This document shows, one piece after another, positions 26,857-35,984 of a DNA stretch of 64,000 nt. The notes under the pieces were generated by a model. The model saw nothing but the letters and a program-made list of their open reading frames with translations. It did not search any database and had not been told where the DNA came from. The position numbers were made by a program, and so were the translations under genes. The stretch's first letter is position 1. Each line of letters opens with the position of its first letter. The stretch is from the NCBI RefSeq assembly GCF_024294905.1, contig NZ_JANCOC010000004.1, positions 59,701-123,700 of the forward strand, given 5' to 3'. Origin of the DNA: Rothia gullae (lineage in GTDB: Bacteria; Actinomycetota; Actinomycetes; Actinomycetales; Micrococcaceae).

Positions 26857-27852
26857 ATGCCTATCAGCCTTATTCTGACGGTCCTACTCATCCTCTTCGT
26901 GCTGACGATGCTCGCAAAGACCGTGCGTGTCATCCCGCAGGGACGAGCCGGTATCGTCGAACGACTGGGTAAGTTCCACGCCGTTCTCAAGCCCGGCCTG
27001 CACATCGTCATCCCCGTGATTGACCGCGTACTGCCCCTCATCGACCTGCGTGAACAGGTCGTTTCCTTCCCCTCGCAGTCCGTGATCACCGAAGATAACC
27101 TCGTGGTCGGCATCGACACCGTCGTGTACTTCCAGGTCACCGACCCCCAGGCTGCAACCTACGAAATCACCAACTACATTCGTGCCGTAGATGAGCTGAC
27201 CAGCGCAACCCTGCGTAACGTCGTCGGTGGCCTGAACCTGGAGCAGACCCTTACCTCCCGCGACCAGATCAACGCGGAGCTGCGAGGCGTACTCGACTCC
27301 ACCACCGGCCGCTGGGGCCTGCGCGTCTCCCGCGTGGACATCAAGGAAATCCAGCCCCCGGTATCCATCCAGGACTCCATGGAGAAGCAGATGCGTGCAG
27401 AGCGTGACCGCCGCGCCGCAATCCTCACCGCAGAAGGTCAGAAGCAGTCCGACATTCTGACCGCAGAAGGTGAATCCCGCGCAGCCATCCTGCGTGCAGA
27501 GGGTGAAAAGCAGGCACAGATCCTTCGTGCAGAAGGTGACGCACAGTCCGCAATCCTGCGCGCAAACGGCGAAGCAGAAGCCGTGCAGAAGGTCTTCGCA
27601 GCAATCCACGAATCCAACCCCAGCCAGCAGCTGCTCACCTACCAGTACCTACAGACCCTGCCCAAGCTCGCCGAAGGCGACGCCAACAAGCTCTGGTTCA
27701 TCCCGACCGAACTCGGCGATGCACTGCGCGGCCTGGGCAACGCATTCGGCACTCTGCCCGCATCCGACCTGGCAGAGGCGCCGAAGAAGCCCGCAGTAGA
27801 GGCACCTAAGAGCGCACCGCAGGCACCCGGAAGCTACGGCATCAACGACTAA
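26857..27852 (+). CDS. SPFH/Band 7 domain protein (QmcA-like)
   Basis: A 331-residue stomatin-type protein: an N-terminal membrane helix (residues about 3-20), a Band 7 domain (RVIPQGRAGIVERLGKF through GWGLRVSRVDIKEI-like sequence to about 175) and a long helix. The helix holds six short repeats of the ILTAEG/ILRAEG type (about residues 188-245), as in QmcA and slipins. The tail is Pro/Ala-rich. AAGGAGA precedes the ATG. It probably forms oligomeric membrane scaffolds with the upstream NfeD partner. Confidence 0.92.
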   Translation: MPISLILTVLLILFVLTMLAKTVRVIPQGRAGIVERLGKFHAVLKPGLHIVIPVIDRVLPLIDLREQVVSFPSQSVITEDNLVVGIDTVVYFQVTDPQAATYEITNYIRAVDELTSATLRNVVGGLNLEQTLTSRDQINAELRGVLDSTTGRWGLRVSRVDIKEIQPPVSIQDSMEKQMRAERDRRAAILTAEGQKQSDILTAEGESRAAILRAEGEKQAQILRAEGDAQSAILRANGEAEAVQKVFAAIHESNPSQQLLTYQYLQTLPKLAEGDANKLWFIPTELGDALRGLGNAFGTLPASDLAEAPKKPAVEAPKSAPQAPGSYGIND

Positions 27853-28041
27853 ACGCGAAATCTAACGCATAAAAAGGTGTGAATCACCAAAAATCATGCC
27901 GAATAAACACCATCACGCTGGGCGGGTGGAGACTATTACCGATATAATGGATGTTTTGTAAACGTTCGAGGGAATAGCTCTCCCCCGCCCAACGTTATGC
28001 CTAAAGCGCCAAAGAGCGCACCCGACGACACTGGAGGAAAA

Positions 28042-28380
28042 ATGAGCGATCGTAGCCTGCGCGGTATGCGCCTGGGTTCCCAGTCGATGGAAACCGAATC
28101 GAACGTACAGCCCGCGCCCCGCCAGCGCGTCGAATACCGTACCGCTGACGGTGACCGCGTTTTCGTGACCTTCGCGGCAGAAGCAGAAATCCCCTCGGTA
28201 TGGACCGCAAAGTCCGGTAAGGAAGCATACCTCGTCAACGGCGACTCCACCGCAGACGCCGAAGAAGAGAAGCCCGCACGTACCCACTGGGATATGCTCA
28301 TGGAACGCCGTAGCATCGAAGAGCTGGAAAAGACTCTGGAAGACCGCCTGGAATACTACCGCAAGCACTACGCGCTCTAA
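28042..28380 (+). CDS. rbpA: RNA polymerase-binding protein RbpA
   Basis: A 112-residue actinobacterial transcription factor that binds the principal sigma factor and stabilises promoter opening. It opens MSDRSLRGMRLGSQSMETE and has the core RVEYRTADGDRVFVTFAAEAEIPSVW, then the sigma-interacting C-terminus THWDMLMERRSIEELE. The usual zinc-site cysteines are absent, as in some RbpA proteins. GGAGG lies just before ATG 28042; an in-frame ATG 15 codons upstream has no such site. It faces ppm1 across two terminators. Confidence 0.94.
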   Translation: MSDRSLRGMRLGSQSMETESNVQPAPRQRVEYRTADGDRVFVTFAAEAEIPSVWTAKSGKEAYLVNGDSTADAEEEKPARTHWDMLMERRSIEELEKTLEDRLEYYRKHYAL

Positions 28381-28428
28381 AAGCACCGTAGATATGCCAT
28401 AGAAACGCTGTAGAAGCCCGCGCTGTAG

Positions 28429-28466
28429 AAAGCCCGCTAAGAGCCACTCTGCTCTTAGTGGGCTTT
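28429..28466 (+). terminator. Terminator after rbpA
   Basis: Sixteen-base stem AAAGCCCGCTAAGAGC with one mismatch, six-base loop, then TTCCTTTG. Confidence 0.88.
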
Positions 28467-28560
28467 CCTTTGTTGTGGTGCTGGCTTCTGTCCGTGCGTG
28501 AGCCAGGATCAGTACGTGAGCCAGGCGTGAGTCAGGAAAGAGCGCTACAGAAAGTATAAA

Positions 28561-28599
28561 AAGACCGGGGCGGATACGTAACGTATCCGCCCCGGTCTT
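28561..28599 (-). terminator. Terminator after ppm1
   Basis: A 19-base arm (28561-28579) is followed by one base and its exact complement (28581-28599). It is flanked by AAAA and TTT, so it can act on both strands. Confidence 0.88.
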
Positions 28600-28645
28600 T
28601 CGTAAATCTCAGGTGCGAGAAGCATCTGAGTAAGAAGTTACGGGC

Positions 28646-29380
28646 TTACTTGCCCAGAGCCTTCTTCAGCTTCTGAATGCGGTTAGCCATACCCCAGCGA
28701 GTCACCTTAGACATGGAGTCAAAGATAATGTTGCCGTCCATCTTCGAAGCGCCAATCTCGCGCTCAACGAAGGTAATCGGAACCTCAACAATCTTCAAGC
28801 CGGCCTGCTCAGAACGCCACGCCAAATCAACCTGGAACACGTAGCCCTTCGAGTCAATACCCTCAAGGTTCAGACGCTGCAGGGCCTCACGACGGTACGC
28901 ACGGAAACCAGCGGTAATGTCCTTAATGGAGGTGCCCAGAATCAGACGGGTGTACAGGTTAGCGCCGCGAGAGAGAACCTGGCGGTGAGCCGGCCAGTTC
29001 TTGGTCTTGCCGCCGGGAACGTAACGCGAACCAATAGCCAGGTCAGCGCCCGCCTCCACAGCACGAACCAGAGAAGGAAGCTGCTCAGGCTGGTGCGAGC
29101 AGTCAGCATCCATCTCGATCAGAACGTCGTAGCCTGCCTCAAGGCCCCAATCGAAGCCAGCGAGGTATGCGCCACCCAGACCGTCCTTAACGGTGCGGTG
29201 CAGAACGTGAATCTGGGAGTCCTTAGCCGACAGCTCATCAGCAATCTGGCCGGTGCCGTCGGGGCTGTTATCATCCACCACGAGAATGTCCACCTCGGGA
29301 GCTGCCTTACGAAGACGCTCAACCACGATGGGCAGGTTCTCCTTCTCGTTATACGTCGGGATGACAGTTAGAACGCGCAT
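28646..29380 (-). CDS. ppm1: Polyprenol monophosphomannose synthase
   Basis: A 244-residue GT2 glycosyltransferase that moves mannose from GDP-mannose to polyprenyl phosphate. It supplies the donor for lipoglycans and protein mannosylation. Seen are [20 protein letters not shown], the metal-binding DADCSHQPE and [13 protein letters not shown]. No membrane domain is fused to it, unlike some mycobacterial forms. AGGGAG precedes the ATG. Confidence 0.93.
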   Translation of the reverse strand: MRVLTVIPTYNEKENLPIVVERLRKAAPEVDILVVDDNSPDGTGQIADELSAKDSQIHVLHRTVKDGLGGAYLAGFDWGLEAGYDVLIEMDADCSHQPEQLPSLVRAVEAGADLAIGSRYVPGGKTKNWPAHRQVLSRGANLYTRLILGTSIKDITAGFRAYRREALQRLNLEGIDSKGYVFQVDLAWRSEQAGLKIVEVPITFVEREIGASKMDGNIIFDSMSKVTRWGMANRIQKLKKALGK

Positions 29381-29514
29381 ATTACTCCCTCACAGGTACA
29401 TATAAAACAGGCAGTGTAGGTATCCAGTATACCGGGTAAACGTGCGGGTAACTGAATCCTCGGGGGCTTCCACTGCCCCAAAACCGCCTAAAAAGGTGTT
29501 GATAAACTAAAAAA

Positions 29515-30693
29515 TTAGTTACTTTCAGTGTAAATAGATTCCAGGATGGGCAGAGGCGAACCCTTCTCCAGAACCGGAAGCAACGGAATGCGAGCGCGGG
29601 GGTCGGTGCTCCACGATGCTACGCGGGAGTCGGGTGCTTGGACCATGAGGGCTTCGACGCGCCATTGTGCTACGTATGCGGGGGTGTCGGGGGTGAGCTG
29701 GCCGGTGAAGGGGTTTTCTTCGTGTGCTAGGCGGTATACGCCGCGGGTGAGGGCGGCGAAGGCGCTGCGTGCGGAGATGCCGTGTTCGTCGTTGACGAGT
29801 TCGTGGATGAGGGGCCAGGCGCCGGGTGCGTAGAGCTGGGTGTCGGATCCGAGGGCGATGGAGGTTCCGGTTGCGTTTGCGCGGCGTGCGACTGAGGCGA
29901 CGGACTCACGCTCTTCTCCCCCGGCGTGTGCGAGGAGTGCTTGGACGGTGTCGTTGGCGGTTTCGTCTTCTTCGGGTTCGCAGACGCTCAGGCCCAGGTT
30001 GATGCGTGCTTCTGCTAGTTGGGTGAGGTGTTCGTCGGTGATGGGGTCTTGCGGGGTGCTGGTTGCTGCGTCGAGGCGGATGGGCAGCCAGGGGCGGTTT
30101 TTGCGTGCGTCGAGTGCGGCGTCGGCTGCGTCGGCAAAGCTGGTGGATGCGTCGATGGAGAGTAGGAGTGCGGCGTTTTCGGCTACCTGTGCTGCTGCGG
30201 GGGCTTCGGTGGGTGCGACAAAGATGCCGACTAGCTGTAGGCCCTTGACGGCGCGTTCGCCTTCGGTGAGGGGGCGTAGTGCCTTGATGGCGCTGATTAG
30301 TTCGTCGGTTTCTACGCCGGTGGCGTTGAGGATGAGGCGGATGTCGGGTACGCCGTGTTCGGCGCTGTAGTAGCTGAGTGCGGAGACGAGGTCGGGTACG
30401 TCTTCCATGCCGGCGAGTAGGGTGTGGGTGTGGTAGCCGGCGGCACGGTATGCCTGCAGGTAGTCGAGGATTTCGGGTGCTTTTTTGCCTGTTACCGGTG
30501 CTAGTGCGCGCGCAAAGGCGGGGGTTAGTAGGGCGCCTTCAAGTTCGGTGATGGTGGCTGATTCGTCGGCAATTGAACGTGCCCCGGAGTCGGAACCAAC
30601 CCAGCGGACGAAGCCGTCTTCGACTAGCATTGCGGTTGCGTACGGGTCGACCGGGCTGTACACGCTACCATCTACAAAAATTCGGGTAGACAT
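29515..30693 (-). CDS. Amidohydrolase-like protein with degraded metal site
   Basis: From the ATG at 30693 (AAAGG upstream) the protein has 392 residues. It opens with the beta-sandwich segment seen in amidohydrolases (RIFVDGSVYSP, LVEDGFVRWVG) and ends with the typical ALGSDTQLYAPGAWPLIHE. The usual metal motif after LLTPAF, where a DxHxH would be expected, reads ARALAPVTG, so both histidines are missing. It may be a catalytically dead or divergent member. The same gene position next to helY in relatives holds an amidohydrolase. Function unknown. Confidence 0.7.
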   Translation of the reverse strand: MSTRIFVDGSVYSPVDPYATAMLVEDGFVRWVGSDSGARSIADESATITELEGALLTPAFARALAPVTGKKAPEILDYLQAYRAAGYHTHTLLAGMEDVPDLVSALSYYSAEHGVPDIRLILNATGVETDELISAIKALRPLTEGERAVKGLQLVGIFVAPTEAPAAAQVAENAALLLSIDASTSFADAADAALDARKNRPWLPIRLDAATSTPQDPITDEHLTQLAEARINLGLSVCEPEEDETANDTVQALLAHAGGEERESVASVARRANATGTSIALGSDTQLYAPGAWPLIHELVNDEHGISARSAFAALTRGVYRLAHEENPFTGQLTPDTPAYVAQWRVEALMVQAPDSRVASWSTDPRARIPLLPVLEKGSPLPILESIYTESN

Positions 30694-30921
30694 TAGATTC
30701 CTTTCACCTTTGAGGCGCGCCGAAAGCGCACACGGGGCGGGCACTTCGCTTGTGCTCGCGTAGCTTAGCTGAGCGTCTCATTTGAGTATAGAAGCACCCC
30801 CGCTGCCTGCGATAGTTCGTTCGTCCTTAGATGAGGCGGAACTTAGATGGTGCAGAACAATGCACAGTTGCGGGGGTGGTAGCCCGAACCGGCAGGGTGC
30901 GGTGTAGCACTAAGGTGCGGG

Positions 30922-33900
30922 TTAGACGTCGAGTGCGACTACGCCGCGGCGTACCGCCTCGATTGCTTCTTCACAGCGGGCGCGGATGACCGGGTCCAGT
31001 GAACGGATGTGCGCGATCTGGTCTAGGGCGTCTAGTACCTGCTTTGCCCAGCGTACGAAGTCGCCGGCGGCAAGGCCGGTGTCCTCGATTGCCTTTGCGA
31101 GGTGCGCGCCGTTCGCCCAGGCGTATATGGGTTCGACCAGGCCGAAGTCGCATGCGGGGGTCGGGTTGACCTTGAACTGTTCCTCGGCTGCGTTCAGGTC
31201 GGCGAGGTGCTGCGTAATCGTTACGATGGGTGCGCGCAGGGATGGGTGCGGGTAGTGAGCCAGGTATTCCACCGCGTCGCGCTTGCCCTGGTAGGTTAGT
31301 GCGGCGACGGTTGCCGCGATGGCGGCGGGCTCCAGTCCGTCGAGGAAGTGCGCGTCCAGGCACAGGGCGGTCAGTAGGTCGCGCTCGCCGTAGATACGAC
31401 GTAGCGCCTGGCCGCCGGTGGTTAGTGACAGCTCGTTATCCTCGGTGCGTTCGACGTAGCCGTAGCTCTCCAGCAGACGCGCAATGCGGTTGAAGACCTG
31501 AGCAATCGTGTTGGTGCGGCGGGCAATCTGACGGCGCAACCCTTCCGTCTCGGAGTTGAGTTTCTGCCAGCGTTCAGCCCAACGCATGTGGTTCGTGCGG
31601 TCGGAGCAGCCGTGGCATGGGTGGTTACGCAGTTGAGCCTGCAGCGCCTCCAGCTGCGCGTCAATGCTGTTCTGACGAGCAGGGATGTTCTGCTGTGCGA
31701 GCGCACGCGGGGCGCGGCCGTCATAGAGTGCCTGGCGCATGCGGCTTGCGGTGTCGCGGCGTTCCTTGGCGGTTTTGAGGCTTAGGCGCTTGGGGATTTT
31801 GATGCGTGAGACCGGTTCGACGGCGCCTTCAAAATCGCGGGTTGAGGCGGTGCGCTGGTGCGCGTCCTCGGTGACGATACCGATGCGCGGGTCGGCGTGC
31901 GAATCGGAGCGGGTGATGACGACTGCGTAGCCGCGGGAGCGGCCGTGCGGAATGTAGATGATGTCGCCGGGCAGTAGCTGTTGGATGCTGTGGTGCGCCT
32001 GCGCGCGTGCGTGGCGTTCGTTGCTCTTGGATGCTTTCTTTTCCAGTTCGGTGATTTGGCGGCTGAGCTGGACGTATTCGGTGAAGTCGCCCAGGTGGCA
32101 TGCCATTGCTTCGCGGTAGCCTTCTAGGGCGTTTTCATTTTTGCGTACGCGGGAGGCGACGCCGACGACCGATTTGTCTGCCTGGAACTGTGCGAAGGAG
32201 GATTCCAGGATTTTGCGGGTGCGTTCGGCGCCGTAGGAGGCGATGAGGTTTGCCGCCATGTTGTAGGTGGGGCGGAATGAGGAGTTTAGCGGGTAGGTGC
32301 GGGTTGAGGCGAGGGTTGCTACGTGTTCTGGGGACATGCCGGGACGCCACATGACGACGGCGTGGCCTTCGATGTCGATGCCGCGGCGGCCTGCGCGTCC
32401 GGTTAGCTGGGTGTATTCGCCGGGGGTGATGTCTACGTGGGATTCGCCGTTGTACTTGGTGAGCTTTTCCAGGATGACGGTGCGGGCGGGCATGTTGATG
32501 CCCAGTGCGAGGGTTTCGGTGGCGAAGACCAGCTTAATCAGGCCCTGGGCGAAGAGGGTTTCTACGACCTCCTTGAATAGGGGTAGCAGGCCGGCGTGGT
32601 GTGCGGCGATACCACGGATGAGGCCGTCACGCCACTCGTAGTAGCCGAGGGTGTTCAGGTCGCGGGTGTCCAGGTGAGCGGTTGCTTCTGCAATGTAGGC
32701 GCGGATGGTCTGCTGCTGTTCGGGGGTGGTCAGCGTAATATCGGCGGATACGCAGTGGCTGACCGCGCCGTCGCAACCGGCACGGGAGAAGATAAAGCAG
32801 ATTGCGGGCAGCAGGCCCTGCTTGTCGAGGGCGCGCACCATCTCCGGGCGGGTAATGCGCTGCGGATGCAGAGGCTTCTGCTCACCGCGCGCATCAAAGT
32901 CCCGGTCGTTACTGAAATGATTGTTGCTGAAACGGTCACGACGGTCCGAGCGGCCACGCTCACCGCTGCTGAACGTCTCATTCAGCCAGCCTTCACGGCG
33001 GTGACGGAAACGTTCACGCTTGCCGCCGTAGCGTCCACGGCCAGGTGCGGAACGGAAGCCGGGGCGTAGAGCCTTCAGCTGCGGGTTCAGGCGCAGACCG
33101 GCAAGCAGAGGGTTGGCGCCCGCTTCCACGGTTGTGCCGCGCTGCTTAGCTTTCTGTGCCTTCTTCGCCTGCTTGCGGGAGAGCTTCTCTTCCGGCTCCT
33201 GGTTCTTGCCCTGGGTGTGGTTTTTGCCCTGTGCAGAGTTACCCTGCGCGGAGTTGTCTTCGGGTACGAACAGGTCCACCACGCGGTGACCGACCATCAT
33301 GTGCTGCCACAGGGGTACCGGGCGGTGCTCCGAAACGATAATGTCCGTGCCGCCGCGCACCGTATCCAGCCACGCGCCGAACTCCTCAACGTTCGACACC
33401 GTAGCAGACAGAGAAATGACGTTCACATGCTCGGGAAGGTGAATAATCGCCTCTTCCCACACAGCGCCACGGAAACGGTCCGCCAGGTAGTGTACCTCAT
33501 CCATGACCACATAGCCCAGGCCGGTCAGCGTGGTCGAGTTGGCGTAGAGCATGTTGCGCAGCACCTCGGTGGTCATTACGACCACGGGTGCTTCCGTGTT
33601 GATGCTCGTATCGCCGGTGAGCAGACCCACGTAATCCTCACCGTACGCGCGCACAAAGTCGTGGTACTTCTGGTTGCTCAGCGCCTTAATGGGGGTCGTG
33701 TAGAACGCCTTCATGCCGCGGCGCAACGCCAGGTAGATACCGAACTCACCCACAATGGTCTTACCGGCGCCCGTAGGTGCGGCAACGAGGACGGAGCGGT
33801 CCGCCTCCACAGCGGCACACGCCTGACGCTGAAAATCATCCAGCGGAAAATCAAGGGACGCCTCAAAAGCCCCGAGGGCGGTCTTCGCGTATGCGGCGCG

Positions 33901-34014
33901 CTCTCGGGATGCGGCGTAGGCGGCAGCGTAGTCGGTGCGCTCCGCCGGGGTCTGTGCGTTAGAAGGGTTAGAAGTGTGTGCGTCAGATGTGTGCTGTGCG
34001 TGGTGCTTGCTCAT
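30922..34014 (-). CDS. helY: DEAD/DEAH-box RNA helicase HelY (Ski2/Mtr4-like)
   Basis: With the ATG at 34014 the protein has 1,030 residues. The two RecA domains show APTGAGKT, MDEVHYLADR, SATVSN and QLTGRAGRRGID; a DSHCT-type C-terminal domain completes the Ski2 family layout. Between the RecA domains lies an insertion of roughly 140 residues rich in Arg, Gly, Asn and Gln, with runs such as RERFRHRREGW. In mycobacteria helY lies directly after tatC, as here. The exact RNA substrates are not known. Confidence 0.92.
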   Translation of the reverse strand: MSKHHAQHTSDAHTSNPSNAQTPAERTDYAAAYAASRERAAYAKTALGAFEASLDFPLDDFQRQACAAVEADRSVLVAAPTGAGKTIVGEFGIYLALRRGMKAFYTTPIKALSNQKYHDFVRAYGEDYVGLLTGDTSINTEAPVVVMTTEVLRNMLYANSTTLTGLGYVVMDEVHYLADRFRGAVWEEAIIHLPEHVNVISLSATVSNVEEFGAWLDTVRGGTDIIVSEHRPVPLWQHMMVGHRVVDLFVPEDNSAQGNSAQGKNHTQGKNQEPEEKLSRKQAKKAQKAKQRGTTVEAGANPLLAGLRLNPQLKALRPGFRSAPGRGRYGGKRERFRHRREGWLNETFSSGERGRSDRRDRFSNNHFSNDRDFDARGEQKPLHPQRITRPEMVRALDKQGLLPAICFIFSRAGCDGAVSHCVSADITLTTPEQQQTIRAYIAEATAHLDTRDLNTLGYYEWRDGLIRGIAAHHAGLLPLFKEVVETLFAQGLIKLVFATETLALGINMPARTVILEKLTKYNGESHVDITPGEYTQLTGRAGRRGIDIEGHAVVMWRPGMSPEHVATLASTRTYPLNSSFRPTYNMAANLIASYGAERTRKILESSFAQFQADKSVVGVASRVRKNENALEGYREAMACHLGDFTEYVQLSRQITELEKKASKSNERHARAQAHHSIQQLLPGDIIYIPHGRSRGYAVVITRSDSHADPRIGIVTEDAHQRTASTRDFEGAVEPVSRIKIPKRLSLKTAKERRDTASRMRQALYDGRAPRALAQQNIPARQNSIDAQLEALQAQLRNHPCHGCSDRTNHMRWAERWQKLNSETEGLRRQIARRTNTIAQVFNRIARLLESYGYVERTEDNELSLTTGGQALRRIYGERDLLTALCLDAHFLDGLEPAAIAATVAALTYQGKRDAVEYLAHYPHPSLRAPIVTITQHLADLNAAEEQFKVNPTPACDFGLVEPIYAWANGAHLAKAIEDTGLAAGDFVRWAKQVLDALDQIAHIRSLDPVIRARCEEAIEAVRRGVVALDV

Positions 34015-34225
34015 AGTATGTCCAGTGTAACCGGTTGCCCGCCGAGTGCCTTCCGAAAGCATCCTGCACGGGCACTAATCCGGTATGGGCGAACAGTGAG
34101 CGCATCAGCTGCGCGGTTTCGGCGCAATTTATGCTCAGTTTTTGCGGGATGTACCGGCGGACGTTGTAAAAATTCGTCTGTGCGCCTCTTCGTCTGTGCG
34201 CCTCGAGACACTGTTGCGGAACATG

Positions 34226-34269
34226 CGAAAGGGGGCGGGGTACAGGTTCTCTGTACCCCGCCCCTTTCG
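34226..34269 (-). terminator. Terminator after tatC
   Basis: CGAAAGGGGGCGGGGTACAG pairs with CTGTACCCCGCCCCTTTCG with one bulged base. Confidence 0.8.
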
Positions 34270-34298
34270 GTTAGGTTGCTCAAAGTGATCTATTCAAT

Positions 34299-35180
34299 TT
34301 AGGAAGTCTTCTCGTCCTCGAAGTAACCCATCTTCGCCAGGTCTTCACTGCTGGTTGCGGTGTTCAGGCTTGCTTCATCCGAGCCCTGCGCCAGCTTGGC
34401 AAGCTTGCGGTCGCGGCGCTTGTCGTTGATTATGCAGATGCCAATTGCTGCGAAGAAGAAAATCAGCAGCGGTGCCATGAGCACGAACATCATCATGATG
34501 TCGCTACCGGGTGCGGTCAGCGCTGCGATAACCGCAACGAGCACGACAACCCAACGCCAAGCCTTCAAAATGGTGGTGCCGCGAATCAGACCCAGCTTGT
34601 TAATGCCGACCAGGATCACCGGGATGATGAAGGCGCAGGAGAACGTCACAACGAACTTCAGGATGAAGGAGATGTACACGCCCGCGTCAATGTAGTTACT
34701 TTCGTTGATGGGGGTGAACTTCAGCAGTGCGTAGACCACGCCGGGGAGGGTGAAGTACGAAATGGCGACACCGCAGGCAAACGCGAAAATAGATGCGGTG
34801 AGGAAGCCGAAGAGATACTTCTTCTCCTTGGTGTGCAGTGCCGGCAACAGGAATCGCAGCGCCTGGTAGAGCCAGACGGGAGAGGCTATCACCAAGCCGA
34901 TGTACATACCGACCTTCAGCAGCTGGTCGAAAGGAGATGCGACGCTACCGTAGTTCAGGTTTGCGTTGCGGCCGGTTTCTGCGTTGATCTGCTGCAGGGG
35001 TGCAGAGATCATTTCGATGAAAGGCTGGTAGAGGAAGACCGTACCGATGATGGCTGCGATGACGGTTGCGATAGCCGCTTTGATGAGGCGGTCGCGGAAT
35101 TCGCGCAGGTGTTCCTTGAGTTCCATGCGTGCTTCAGGATTGACTTTGCGGTTGCGCACGTCCTGGTCAGGTGTTGCCAC
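34299..35180 (-). CDS. tatC: Sec-independent protein translocase TatC
   Basis: A 293-residue membrane protein and twin-arginine signal receptor. The N-terminal MELKEHLREFRDRLIKA is the TatC signature, followed by six hydrophobic helices. The conserved LPALHTKEKKY and the segment GINKLGLIRG fit. The C-terminal 40 residues are charged and cytoplasmic. It follows tatA by 132 bases, with a hairpin between, so the two may be expressed at different levels. Confidence 0.95.
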   Translation of the reverse strand: MATPDQDVRNRKVNPEARMELKEHLREFRDRLIKAAIATVIAAIIGTVFLYQPFIEMISAPLQQINAETGRNANLNYGSVASPFDQLLKVGMYIGLVIASPVWLYQALRFLLPALHTKEKKYLFGFLTASIFAFACGVAISYFTLPGVVYALLKFTPINESNYIDAGVYISFILKFVVTFSCAFIIPVILVGINKLGLIRGTTILKAWRWVVVLVAVIAALTAPGSDIMMMFVLMAPLLIFFFAAIGICIINDKRRDRKLAKLAQGSDEASLNTATSSEDLAKMGYFEDEKTS

Positions 35181-35257
35181 GTGGTGTCCTCTGGGTGTCG
35201 GCGCCGTGTGTGATTCGGCTGAGGGGATCTGGTGGGGTGTTTATGGGGTGGTGCCGC

Positions 35258-35292
35258 AAAACCCGTGCCGGCCGGTGGGCTGGCACGGGTTT
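35258..35292 (-). terminator. Stem-loop between tatA and tatC
   Basis: AAACCCGTGCC pairs with GGCACGGGTTT. It may reduce read-through from tatA into tatC. Confidence 0.65.
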
Positions 35293-35312
35293 GGTGCGTT
35301 GGGGCGGGACCG

Positions 35313-35549
35313 TTACTTGGTTTCGGTCTTGCCGTTGTCTACGACCTCAGCGGTGACGACCTCTTCGCCGTCCTTCGCGCGGGGGTCCTTCTTGGAGTCG
35401 TTCTTCAGGCCCTCAACTTCGGTCTTGAAGATGCGCATGGACTGGCCGAGGCTACGTGCCATGCCGGGCAGCTTGGGTGCGCCGAAGAGGAGGACGATGA
35501 GGAGGATAACGACGATGATGGTCGCGGGGTGGCTGAAAATCTGGCCCAT
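35313..35549 (-). CDS. tatA: Sec-independent protein translocase TatA
   Basis: A 78-residue pore-forming subunit: [20 protein letters not shown] is the membrane helix, then the [21 protein letters not shown] hinge and amphipathic helix typical of TatA, and a short charged tail. AGAAAGG lies before the ATG. Two residues fewer than many relatives; otherwise normal. Confidence 0.95.
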   Translation of the reverse strand: MGQIFSHPATIIVVILLIVLLFGAPKLPGMARSLGQSMRIFKTEVEGLKNDSKKDPRAKDGEEVVTAEVVDNGKTETK

Positions 35550-35564
35550 GGTGTGCCTTTCTAG

Positions 35565-35903
35565 TTAAAGCAGGTCTCCGATGTTTTGAGGTTGGCCGAG
35601 TCGATCTCGTCGGGAGACCCGTCGCTTGATCCGCTCAGACCTGCGTGTCTGCTTACCTTGTTCGTAGTTATTGTATGCCTCGGTGATGGGTGTGAATACC
35701 CCGAGGGTGGTGTCTCGTGGGAGTTTTCGGCTTGCGTTCGCTTGCGCTGCGTCGAATTGTCCCTCGATGGACTCGACCCAGGTTACGGTTTCGTCAAGGA
35801 GTGTGAAACCGCGAGTGAGTGCTTTGTAGGTGAACCATGCCAAATAGAGGAGCGAGCAGATGATGAGCGCGCCCCATAGCAAAATCCAGAACCACCAAGA
35901 CAT
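35565..35903 (-). CDS. Small single-pass membrane protein of unknown function
   Basis: From the ATG at 35903 it has 112 residues: one N-terminal membrane helix (SWWFWILLWGALIICSLLYL) and a soluble, helical C-terminus ending in a basic Arg-rich stretch. It sits between pafBC and tatA, where relatives also carry a small unnamed gene. An upstream in-frame ATG (35912) overlaps a perfect TATAAT box, so the start seven bases after that box is preferred. No function is known. Confidence 0.75.
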   Translation of the reverse strand: MSWWFWILLWGALIICSLLYLAWFTYKALTRGFTLLDETVTWVESIEGQFDAAQANASRKLPRDTTLGVFTPITEAYNNYEQGKQTRRSERIKRRVSRRDRLGQPQNIGDLL

Positions 35904-35910
35904 GAGCACC

Positions 35911-35916
35911 ATTATA
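35911..35916 (-). promoter_or_regulatory. -10 element (TATAAT) of a leaderless promoter
   Basis: On the minus strand TATAAT is followed by seven bases and the ATG at 35903. Confidence 0.6.
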
Positions 35917-35984
35917 CAAGTATTAGGTTAATGTTTTGGCTCCTTGGAAGGGTTTTTAGGGTGTTTTTGCTAGTGGGTGAAGTT

